Part shown: in pieces, positions 45,301 to 57,300 of the stretch
How the letters are laid out: every line of letters starts with the position of its first letter
Position numbering within the stretch: the first letter of the stretch is position 1
Assembly (NCBI RefSeq): GCF_016801865.2
Contig: NC_068938.1
Span: 130,476,689-130,540,688 of the forward strand
Direction: 5' to 3'
Length of the DNA: 64,000 nt
Source: Culex pipiens pallens
Lineage: Eukaryota; Arthropoda; Insecta; Diptera; Culicidae
Made by a program: the position numbers and the translations under genes
The notes under the pieces: generated by a model
Told to the model about the DNA's origin: nothing
The model's input: only the letters and a program-made list of their open reading frames with translations
Databases searched by the model: none

Positions 45301-48300
45301 TTTTTAGGATATTATTAAACTCTAATCTTCAAAATTCAATATCTCGTAAACTAAAAGGAAAACATTAAGATAAAAAGTGATTTATATGTAAAGTTTTCTC
45401 AGAAACACGATGGTGAAGTCTAAACTAATGTTAAAATATACGCTCTAAGCGAAAATAAGTAATCCTGATTGTTTAGATCGATAAACTTTGAAAATTATCA
45501 AACAAATTGAAATTGGAAATTTAGGAATTTTCACGCTTTATTATTTCCCGGCGGAAGTAAATTTGCACTTAATCCGAGCAGCAAGTGTTCAAGACACAGT
45601 AGCCTAATCAATCTAGTGCCATTGAAACATTTCTCACTTTTTTCAAATCAAAATTAGAAATTCTCTACGATAAATCGCTAATCAATTTTTCGTTTTTAGA
45701 TATAAAAAAAATAGTTGTTAGTTCAATTCTATAACAATATCCGCTATTCCTTTTCCCGGAATGAACATTTTCCGGAATGTTTCTTCCCGAATTGAGGTTT
45801 CCGGAATATTTATTGTTCTTATTTTTGTTAGCTATCTTCAGAATAGTTTAATTTTAGGGGGCATGAAACTGACTTATGTAATTTTATGCATCACGCTCAT
45901 GGATTCATTTTCTGAAGTCCACCTGACAAAAAAGTGCCGATGGTTAAAATCAAACCAAAGACCTTTGACATACCCAATCAGCGCCTTTGCCGTATCGGCC
46001 ACCAAAATTTGATGAAAAAGAGACTATCTCACTTTGCCAATTTAAGCCACTGAATGGGATGAACTGTTTCACTGAAAAAACGAACACTACTTTAAGGTTG
46101 TTTCATTCCATTAATTTTGTTGTTTAGGCATTTCATGTGTGAATTTACTATCCTAAGCTGATATACCTGTCAACTACCTGTTAACAGCTGATTAATTCAA
46201 AGTTGGGAACAGAGTGCTTAAGGAATCGAGTAAATCTACTGAAGGAAAAAAGTTACAAAATAACTTTCGAAAAAGACTACTTTGAGGTAGTCTACCATTT
46301 GATTTTGGTAGAGCTATTATCTCGGCTATTAACGCTGGAACGCATTTCCAACTTACATGGACGCCCAAAGCCTTCAAAAAAAGATGGAACGGTAACTTTA
46401 ACTCGCTGGTTCTCGGGCATAACTCTACCAATCGGGACGATTCCTGTTTCTGGTGATTTGTAAGAATGTCCAGATGATCCTAAAATTTAGCAGAACTTGA
46501 TTTGAACGAATCTGTAATTTTTGCGTTCAAAAACATCGTCCACCTTTTTTAAAACGACTGCCTCCGCGGAATTTATGGCAAAAATTTTTTTACGCTCGAA
46601 AAAAAATTGTAACGATGTTTTCGATTGCAAAAATTACAGATTTAATCAAATCGAGTTCTGCAAAGTTCTAGAATCATCTAGACATCCTAACAAATCCCTG
46701 GAAAAAAAAATAATTGTCCCGATTGGTTGAGTTATGCCCGAGTACAAGCGAGTTAAAGTTACCGTTCCAACTTTTTTGGAGCCTTGGGAGTTGGAATGTT
46801 AAGGTTAAAGTCACGTTTTTTAAATGAACAGCAACATTCAGGAAAGGCTATAAAATCATTCAAACATTGAACTTCTTAAGCTTCCTACAGTATTGAGGTC
46901 GTCCTTTTGGCTTTTTTGAAAATTAAATTCGCCATAACTTTTGCTATATAATAGCTAGAGCTTTGAAATTTTCTGACATAAAATTTGTAGTATAAATCTG
47001 GAGTTATTTTTCGAAAAGGTCCTATAAGCTATTGTGTTTTATATGATTATAGGACCTTCTCGAAAATAACTCTAGAAGTACACCTTATAAAAAACAAAAA
47101 AACCTTGGACAAAATCTAAAGGAGCGTCCATAAAACAAAGTTACTTTTAAGGTAATGGGATCAAGGGGAGTATCCGGGCCAGGTGACCTACCGGTTGTTT
47201 ATATTTTGGCTCTTTTACGTAAAAAATGATTAAGATTTGCTTTCAGCGTGGACATCACTCCTATCTTCGTGAAAAATTTAATAAAGAAAATTGTCCAGTT
47301 CATTTTTCACTTAAACAAACAATAATAATAAAAAACGACAAAAGTTGATCTTTAAAACTTCCTACCGAACCCACATTAAAAAAAAAAACATTTAAAAAAA
47401 TATTTTTGAATTTCAGATCAAAGCTGAGGAATTTGTTGAAGCAAGTTGTACTTTTTTGCAAACAAAGTTTATTTAGGCAAATAAAAAAAAATCCAAATAG
47501 TAGTTTATTCAACAAGTTGCAAAAAGAAGATTTTTTCACGAGAGCAGTTCTCTACGGAATCGGTCTTTTTTCTTTAATTTTAATTTTTGTATTTTTTAAT
47601 CCGGCTGAAACTTTTTTGGTGCCTTCGGTATGCCCAAAGAAGCCATTTTGCATCATTAGTTTGTCCATATAATTTTCCATACAAATTTGGCAGCTGTCCA
47701 TACAAAAATGATATGTGAAAATTCAAAAATCTGTATCTTTTGAAGGAATTTTTTGATCGATTTGGTGTCTTCGGCAAAGTTGTAGGTATGGATATGGACT
47801 ACACTGAAAAAAAATAATACACGGTATTGCGCCTTGCAGCAATTCCTAGAGTTTTGTGTCAATCGTGCTAGGCCTAGATTTTTTCATCACACTGCTTTGC
47901 AGGACTGAGAACTGTCAACTTTGCGCACTTTGCACCTCAGTAGAGTGCTGCGGGATAATTTTCATCACAGTTGGCAAACTGATTTTCCATCACACCATCA
48001 ACACTAAACAAACGTAATGCATCAACTTCTGACCAAATCTAGTCACCAAGCTGTGGTAGCCGAGGCAGTTAAGTCATTAAGATGGACTGTAAAAGGTTCC
48101 TTGTTCGATTCCCGTAATTGACACTTTTGGGTTTTTTTGACGGGTTTTTTTTTTCTTAATGAGCTTGAGGGCATAATTCTATCGGCCATTCCAAGCTTCA
48201 CTGATCCCGAAAACGATACCATTATTCTCACGACCCGAGGTCATGAATTAGCTGTGAATTTAAGTGAGTTCTGGCTAAAAACCAGTACGTTTTAGACGAA

Positions 48301-51300
48301 AAAGGCCTTTTTCAGTAAAAACAGTTTTTTTCGAAAGACTTTATTAGAAAATATTACATGCCCTTAATGGCATTGGTAGATCAGACAAGCTCCAGGGTAC
48401 CGAATGGTAACAAATCGCCCTCTCCAACGACGCAACTCCGAGCATCCGTCCATCTCGGATTGCAAAAACCGCCACCGTCTGTCGCCTACCCATATGAGGA
48501 CTGTAGAGGACGATAACTACTGGCCTGCAGCGCCATGAAGGATCCCTCTTAGCAACACCGGATCAGCAGATGTTGGGGATTCCAATGCAACAAGTTGTGA
48601 AGACGCCTGTTCACTACGTAGCCTGCAACACCCGCTGGTTGTCCATCACTCGTCCGGCAACAAGAAAAGCTCCACCGTAAGCCAAGTTGTCGGCGCAACA
48701 TCGCTGCATCTCGGCACCGATTCCACAGCCGGAACAATCACCGAGCCGATCCGAAACACTTTCTTTGGGCTGGACGAGCCATTCGTTTTTGAACTTCCAA
48801 AAGTAAATAAATAAACAGCCTGCCATAGCAACGGATATCCTCGTCATCACTGTGAAGAAAAATCACTGTGATGAAAAAATACTGTGATGAAAATAATTGC
48901 GCAAGACTCTAGTAAAGTGCAAAATGCGCAATAAAAAAAAATTTGGTGATTTTTTATTTAGCTTTTTGTCACAAAAACTTGATTTGCAAAAAAACACTAT
49001 TTTTATTTTTTTTAATTTTTTGATATGTTTTAGAGGACATAAAATGCCAACTTTTCAGAAATTTCCAGAATGGGCAAAAAATCTTTGACCGAGTTATGAA
49101 TTTTTGAATCAATACAGATTTTTTCAAAAAATCGAAATATTGGTCGCAAAAATTTTTCAACTTCATTTTTCGATGTAAAATTGAATTTGCAATCAAAAAG
49201 TACTTTAGTGAAATTTTGATAAAGTGCACCGTTTTCAAGTTATAACCATTTTTAGGTAACTTTTTTGAAAATAGTCGCAGTTTTTCGTTTTTTTTAATTA
49301 GTGCCCATGTTTGCCCACTTTTGAAAAAAATATTTTTGAATAGCTGAGAAAATTCTCTATATTTTGCTTTTTTGAACTTTGTTGATACGACCCATAGTTG
49401 CTGAGATATTGCCATGCAAAGGTTAAAAAACAGGAAAATTGATGTTTTCTAAGTCTTACCCAAACAACCCACCATTTTCTAATGTCGATATCTCAGCAAC
49501 TATAAATCCGATTCACAATGTTAAAATATGAAACATTCGTAAAATTTTCCGATCTTTTCGAAAAAAAATATTTCAAAAATTTAAAATCAAGACTAACATT
49601 TCAAACGGGCCAAAAATTCAATATTACGCCCATTTGAAATGTTAGTCTTGGTTTTAAATTTTTGAAAATATTTTTTTCGAAGAGATCGGAAAATTTTACG
49701 AATGTTTCATATTTTAACATTGTGAATCGGATTTATAGTTGCTGAGATATCGACATTAGAAAATGGTGGGTTGTTTGGGTAAGACTTTGAAAACATCAAT
49801 TTTCCTGTTTTTTAACCTTTGCATGGCACTATCTCAGCAACTAAAGGTCGTATCAACAAAGTTCAATAAATCAAAATATAGAGAATTTTCTCAGCTTTTC
49901 AAAAATATTTTTTTCAAAAGTGGGCAAACATGGGCACTAATTTAAAAAAATGAAAAACTGCGACTATTTTCAAAAAAGTTACCTAAAAATGGTTATAACT
50001 TGAAAACGGTGCACTTTATCAAAATTTCACAAAAGTACTTTTTGATTGCAAATTCAATTTTACATCGAAAAATGAAGTTGAAAAATTTTTGCGACCAATA
50101 TTTCGATTTTTTGAAAAAATCTGTATTGATTCAAAAATTCATAACTCGGTCAAAGATTTTTTGCCCATTCTGGAAATTTCTGAAAAGTTGGCATGTTATG
50201 TCCTCTAAAACATATCAAAAAATAAAAAAAAATAAAAATAGTGTTTTTTTGCAAATCAAGTTTTTGTGTCAAAAAGCTAAATAAAAAACCTCTAAAATTT
50301 TTTTTACCGTGTATCATTTTTTTTCAGTGTAGTCCATATCCATACCTACAACTTTGCCGAAGACACCAAATCGATCCAAAAATTCCTTCAAAAGATACAG
50401 ATTTTTGAATTTTCACATATCATTTTTGTATGGACAGCTGCCAAATTTGTATGGAAAATTATATGGACAAACTAATGATGCAAAATGGCTTCTTTGGGCA
50501 TACCGAAGGCACCAAAAAAGTTTCAGCCGGATTAAAAAATACAAAAAAAATCGAATGACCGAAATCTCAGAGAATTGCTCACGAGTCTTATATTCACGAC
50601 GAGTGCTGAAAAAACAACTTTTTGATACGAGTTCCATACTAGAGCTGGGACTTCGGATATCCGGATAACTTGCAGCATTGATAATTCTATTAGAAAATGA
50701 ACTAACTCATACATGCCAGCTTTGTCTCACGACTGTGGGGTGACATTAAGACGAAACAAAATAATTTTACAGGTATTCAAAAGACCTTTAATTTTGTATC
50801 ACATGATTTATGGTCGAATACTAATATCTGAAAACTATCTGATCCGTTACATTTTTATTCTTAAATCTATTTTGAAGTCCTCAAATATTTATTTTAAAAT
50901 AATTTTACGTTCTGATACGATTTTTTCGTACATTTTTTTTGATTTGGTTTGATTCAAATGATGATATCTGATTTTATATAGAAAAAAAAAGGTAAATTAT
51001 CCGGATATCCGAAGTCCCAGCTCTATTTCATACAACACTTTTTTGCAATTCTAAAAAACACCCTTTGAGTGGAATGATAAGTCAAATGTTCATGTATTTT
51101 GTCAACTAACCGTTTAAATATTTTTTTAATGTATTACTTTTCGAAAAAAGTGCTGAAAAGTTCAACTTTTCAGCATCCATTTCATTGCTGAAAAGTAGAA
51201 CTCTTCAACATTTATTTTGAAAAGTGTTACTATGCGATTCTGTCATTTTTGCCTTCCTCACTGAGGTAAGGCTATAATCCTGCTCTAAAAATGAACTTTC

Positions 51301-54300
51301 TATTAAAAGCTCAAAGACCCACCTTCATGTATACATATCGACTCAGAATCGAAAACTGAACAAATGTCTGTGTGTGTATGTGTGTGTGTATGTATGTATG
51401 TGACCAAAATTTTCACCGAGTTTTCTCAGCACTGGCTGGACCGATTTTGACCAAACCAGTGGCATTCGACTTGGTTTAGGGTCCCATACATCGCTATTGA
51501 ATTGTTTAAAGTTTCGATAACTAGTTCAAAAGTTATGTATAAAAATGTGTTTTCACATATATCCGGATCTCACTTAATTGTATGTAAACGATGTCCGGAT
51601 CCATCATCCAACCCATTGTTGGTTAGGTGATCGAGAGACCTTTTCAACGAGTCCACAACATTGAAGATCTGGCAACCCTGTCTCGAGCTATGACCACATA
51701 AGTGATATTTATGTACTTTTTTTGAAGCCGGATCTCACTTAATTGTATGTAAACGATGTCCGGATCCATAATCCGACTCACCGTTGATTATGTAATCAAA
51801 AAAACTTTCCAACGATTCCAAAACATTGAAGAACTGGCAACCCTGCATCGAGTTATTACCACTTAAGTTATATCTGTGTACTTATTTTTCTAGATCTAAA
51901 AAAATAGCTGAAGTATGTGTCTAAACCACTCATATTACCCATTGTTGGTAAAAAATGAGGAAGGCATCAACCACATGGGTGGATTAAGTTAGTTTTTGGT
52001 AAAGAAAAGTAGGCTCTTTAGTCGAACGAGAATGACAGGAAAAGTAATTAGTTTCACGACGGCATTGCAAAAATTTATATTCTGTAACGAGGCTGCTAAA
52101 GGTCACCACAACAACGATCTTCATCATCCAACGCCGGGGCTGGTCTTCGTGGGACGTGTAAAGACTCGTCAGTCGAAGCCGGGAGCTAGGAAGGCACACC
52201 GCAAGCGTGGAAAGCGTTGAATTTATACTATTATTCTATTTGCTAAATAAATAAATTTAAATTAGTAACTTTTTCGTGTTACAACTCTGATGTTTTTTTT
52301 AATGATTTTTGATTGATTTTTTCTTCCTTCTTGAAGATAATGTTTATAAAGTATAAAGTATAAATAGAAATTATAAAAATCTTTGCGTTGCAAATCTCAC
52401 AAATACTCATTTTCTTTAAAAATAAGGGAGATATTCAAACCGTCAGTTCAATAACTTGTATTGTTTTTTTAGTAAGCAAGCCGCGATTTTTTTTCACAGG
52501 AGCTGGTTTTTGTTCAAGGTTCAAATCTAGATTTTTTTTAAGAGGTCCTATAAGCTATAGCCGTAAGAAAAAAGTCATGCATTGTGCCTGAACAGCCTCC
52601 TACTTTGTAGATGTAATCAAAGTGGGATCATTCGAAAATCACGCTCTTTTCATCACCCAGGGTATAACACATGGGCGGGAGAGGGTTAAAAATCATGTGG
52701 TTCATAAAAAGCCCCTTTTCAATGTACGACAAACACATTTTTAAGAGGTCTATTTATTTGATATAAATTGTAATTTTTTAACACATTAACTCCCAAGCCT
52801 AAACTGCCGTTCTACGCATAATTGTCCCATGTTCAAAAAAGTGCAACTGAGAAAAATGCGATTGAAATTTTTCGACCGTTTTCTGTGTTTCTACGCATAA
52901 TTGTCCCGTGTGTCCCTATTCACCCAATAAGTCTCTAATCATGCCAGTTAGCAGTTTATCACTCTTATTTGTAATCCTCTTGCTATACAATAGGTAAACA
53001 AGACACAATGATTTAAAAAACTGATAATTTCGTGGAAGAAAATACTTGGTGGGACAATTATGCGTAGAAGTACAACGATTGGACAAACAGACTTGTTGTT
53101 GTTTTTGATGAGTTTCCGAACAAAGTACTAGATTTTATGTGTTTTTCGAAAAGTAAACGTCAAACTAAACCTAAAAATGACAAAAAGTCAGAATCGACCA
53201 AAAATGACATGGGACAAATATGCGTAGAACGGCAGTAAAAGAGGGGAAACTTACATATAAATTCCCCCTTTTTTCGAGCTTGGGAATTGAGGTGTTAAAA
53301 ATTTCCTAAATTTAGAACAATTTAAACAAAACTAACAATTCCACCACCATTCACCGCTCAGAAACATAACTCACGGATGATGACCAATGGAGCGGGGCGA
53401 TCGCGTAAAAATGCCCCACGATAAATAATAGCTTTTAATTGGATTTCATTCACGAACTGCTCCGCTCCGGCTCTTGGCAGCAAAAATTTCTCCTTGCTCC
53501 GCGAGGCGGTGGCGCTCATCTTTCTCTTCCTTCTGTGAGTTGCGTCGTTGTGACGGATTGGACTTTTTTTTCGAGTGCGATCCAAAATGTACAAAGTCAA
53601 GTCCGCTTTTGGGTGGTTTTGGAGTTCAATGCACGTTCGCTGCTGCTTCTGCTGGACACAAACGCGTGATTTTTGTAATTTTCTATGCTTATTATGCAGT
53701 CGGTGGGGCAGGTGAGATTTTTGTTTCAAGAAAACGGATGAATGAAGGTGCAAACGCATACATCATTCAACGTTACGTTATTTGTGGAGGAAATTTCCTC
53801 AAGATGAGATTATGCAGCAGATGTTGCAAAAACTTGTCGAACGTTTGCCAACTGATTTAAAGATGAAATCTTTACTAAACTTCACATTTCAACAAAATAG
53901 AAAACTGCACAAATTATTGTGCCTTACTTTCTTCCTTCATTTCATTACTGCTGGACCACCAGCCGGCGTAAAGTTCGTTCAAGCGAATCTAATGTATTAG
54001 TTTGAAAATAAAAGTTGATCACGAAAGTGGTAAAAAAGGTGATTACTAACTATAATAGCTATTGCTTTAAAATATATCTGCTACTAATTGTTGCCACAGG
54101 CTCGATGCAGCAGAGATGGGTGCACTTTTTGTTTAGTTTCATTTCATCTGCGCGATATTGCGTGATGACGAGTTGCTTCAATTTGAAACAAACAGGAGCA
54201 TCAACAAGCGACTTGCCGTGAGGTTAACACCAACGCACTCTCTCAGTTGGGGCGTGAAGAAAGATACAGTGGATCGAAAAGAGAGCAGAAAAAAAAAACC

Positions 54301-57300
54301 TTTCACTTTGGTTTTGTTCGACAAGACTGAGGATTAGCAGGATCGATGTTGTGAGGATGTATTTGGTAATTCAATAATTACTTTAACTGCAGCTCAAAAA
54401 CAAAATGTTTGTGTGATGGTTGAGATAAATATACATTTTTTTTCTGATTTTCTGATTTTCTGAACGATTTGGTTGCTTCGGCAAAGTTGTAGGTATTGAC
54501 TAGGACTAAAGCAATACATTCTAAAAAACTTATTATAATATCCTTTTTAACTAAAACTTCAATTCCCAAAACCCGCATTTTCAGATTTTAGATTTTTTTA
54601 TATATCTCGGGTGAGTTTTCTCCAAAATGAAACAAAATTTCATTTATTTTTTGTTTGAGGCACTTGAAGGACGTGTAGATGAGCAATTTCAAGCATTTTT
54701 AATATTGGTTTTTCGTAAGTAGGTCGAATACCGATGCAAAAAGAACTTTGTTTACCAATGGCTCTTACGGCTTTTTGAAAACTAATCCGAGATATGTTTT
54801 AAATTACCAAATACAGAAAAAGCATCTTTTGAGCCAAATACAAGTACGGAAAAACTTTTGCCGCCGTGTTAAGGCTAAAAAAATAAATAAAAAATAAAGC
54901 TGAGATTCAAATTTTAATCCCTATTTTCCAAACTTTTGATTTTAAGAGTCCACGAACAGGGCATACCCCTTTGTATGGGACGTCGTTTGGACCTCACCAA
55001 TCTGCCTGAAATTTTCAGGGGTTGTTTGTACATATAAAACAAGCATCTGGCAAAGATGAGCACTCTAGGTCAACGGGAAGGGGGCAAATCGGGACATAAA
55101 GTCTGAATGATCAAAAACGTCAAAAGTCTTAAAAATGCTGTAACTAAGGCAAAATTCAATTTAATTTCATAATTCAAAATGCATCTGAAAGGGCTTGAAA
55201 ACAAAATGCAGGGTGAAACATCCCAATTGGTTGAATCTAAAGGGAGTTATTGGCATTTTAGTGAAAAAATAGCACAATTTTCAAACTCAAACAAAAAAGT
55301 GTTCCATCCAGATTCGCAATTCGCAATTTTCAGTGTAAGAACGGGCCTTGACCGATCTTATGCACTAGGTTCCCGACGAACACGCACTGCCCTTACACCT
55401 ACATCTCACCCTTGCTCTGAGTCAGTACGAGCAGCACGCTAGAACACGCTTTGAGTGTTCGTGCCAGGCATGCACACCTTCTTTTCCGGTTACGCATTTT
55501 AACTCGGCCGGGGGTGGTACATTACGTAGGGTTTGATGTAAGTATAAGCGCCTAACCATTTAAAGTGTGCCTATCAACTTTCATCTAAGCAAAAACTGTT
55601 TTATTTTTAGTTTGAATTCAAAAACTAGTTGTTATTTTACTGTGTATTGTTTTCTCCTGAAATCTTTCCTAGTGTTGAGTCGTGTTTATATGTTGCTATT
55701 TCTTTTGTCGCGGTGTTTTGTTACAATTTTTGGTCCTAAGCATGTTATAAAAGTTTACCAAAAGTACAATAGTAATATTTGTGTTAATCCTTTAATCATT
55801 CCATAAATTGAGTAAGGGCTCGAACCTCACTTGCTTAAGAAAAAGATGAAGTTTCCAAACAATGGAGAGTGAAGGAAATATACTATGTAAAGAATCAATA
55901 GTAAAAGAAAGATAGTAATTTATGAAGTAGATAAAGAAATTAACAATAGTTAATAAATAGAGGTAACAAACAAGCTTAGATTGTATTGAGGGCAATTTAC
56001 AGGGAAGATGAGAAATTATTCAAATAGATAAATAAAGAAAAGGCACATGATAAACAAAATTGACATCGCTGCCAAATTAAGGGAAAGCAGACAGTTTGTT
56101 ACAGCAGAATCAATTGGTAAAATAGAGTGGAAAAGCGTTGAGAAATAAGAGAATCAAATAAGTAAAATCGAAATCAAACGGAGGATAGTAAGCAGAAGCC
56201 GTTTTAGAAAATCAGTGAAACAAAATAAACAGAAGATAGCTGTTAGCTGAAATGGAAAGAAGAGAAACCCCGTTCTGCGATGCTCAGGTACATCCACAGC
56301 AGTTGACTCAACATACTGCGAATCAAAACAATACCGTCTACAATCACAAATTACTTCCCTTTCCCACATTGTCGCGCCCCTTTCTTTTAGCCGTCTCGAC
56401 TCTGACCAGCGGTGGTCAAAGGTTTACGATCCGTTTCCACAGGCCACCAGCTAGGTCATCATGAAAACCAAGCCAACGTGGAGGTAAGAAAATAGGACAC
56501 TCGCAAGGAACCAGAGCTATACTGTTCTGATCAAGATAATTCGGATGATCTAACAGAACTACGGATGTAGTTAGTTGCGCTCCTTCCAGGATGTTCTTAC
56601 GTGGACGTCAACCGAAGAGCACGCAACAAGGTCAATACCATTGCATGCTCTTAGGTATCAATCCTTGGCCTGCAAAGAATGATTAAAACATAATTGCTGA
56701 TATTATTCATTCAAAGGATTTAGAAAAATGTCAAGGAATTCATAAAAAAAAAATTGCCAGGTTCCCTTTTTAATTTTGTAATTTTTGATATTGTTTTTTT
56801 CAATCAATGTTAATTTATCTAGTGGTCAGTATTTAACTGTTTTTTTTTTTCAATGGAAATTCAGTTTGATATGATTTTATGTTTTCCCACCTATTTTAGG
56901 CAAAATGTTCGAAGAGACAATTTTTTTAAAGCAGTTTTGCAATAACTCTAAATTTCTTGGATTATTTTTTTGCAATTTTTTAGTTTTTCAATTTTGGATT
57001 TTATTTGATATTTCAGTTGTCCGAAAACTGAAAATCAAGCTTTATGTATAGTAGGTAATTTACCAAGACTCACAAAAAAGTTTAAGAGCAACATTTAAAA
57101 AAAAAAAAAAAACATATTTAAAATTACTTAGTGAATTTAGTCAAACAATTACAAATATTTACCAAAAAAACCATTGCCAAACTCAAGTTTGAATCTGTTT
57201 TCAAATATTCAAAATAGAATCATAACTTTGAGCTGGCCATTAGGCTCTATTTTTATATTAGTTTTTCATAAACTTTACTGCCCATGTTCGCATAAATGTC

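Larger units (their letters stand above)
47538..50584. mobile_element. Large foldback element, arms ~960 bp, left arm interrupted
   Basis: The arms run from 47538 (CGAGAGCAGTTCTC) to 49604 and from 49627 to 50584 (GAGAATTGCTCACG), meeting at CAAACGGG/CCCATTTG. The left arm is interrupted at TA 47825 by a 1.1-kb element; the right arm and the fragment at 34985-35365 keep the unbroken sequence. Flanking sequence on both sides carries another repeat (CAACAAGTTGCAAAAAGA at about 47515 and 62843). No transposase is seen. Confidence 0.8.
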
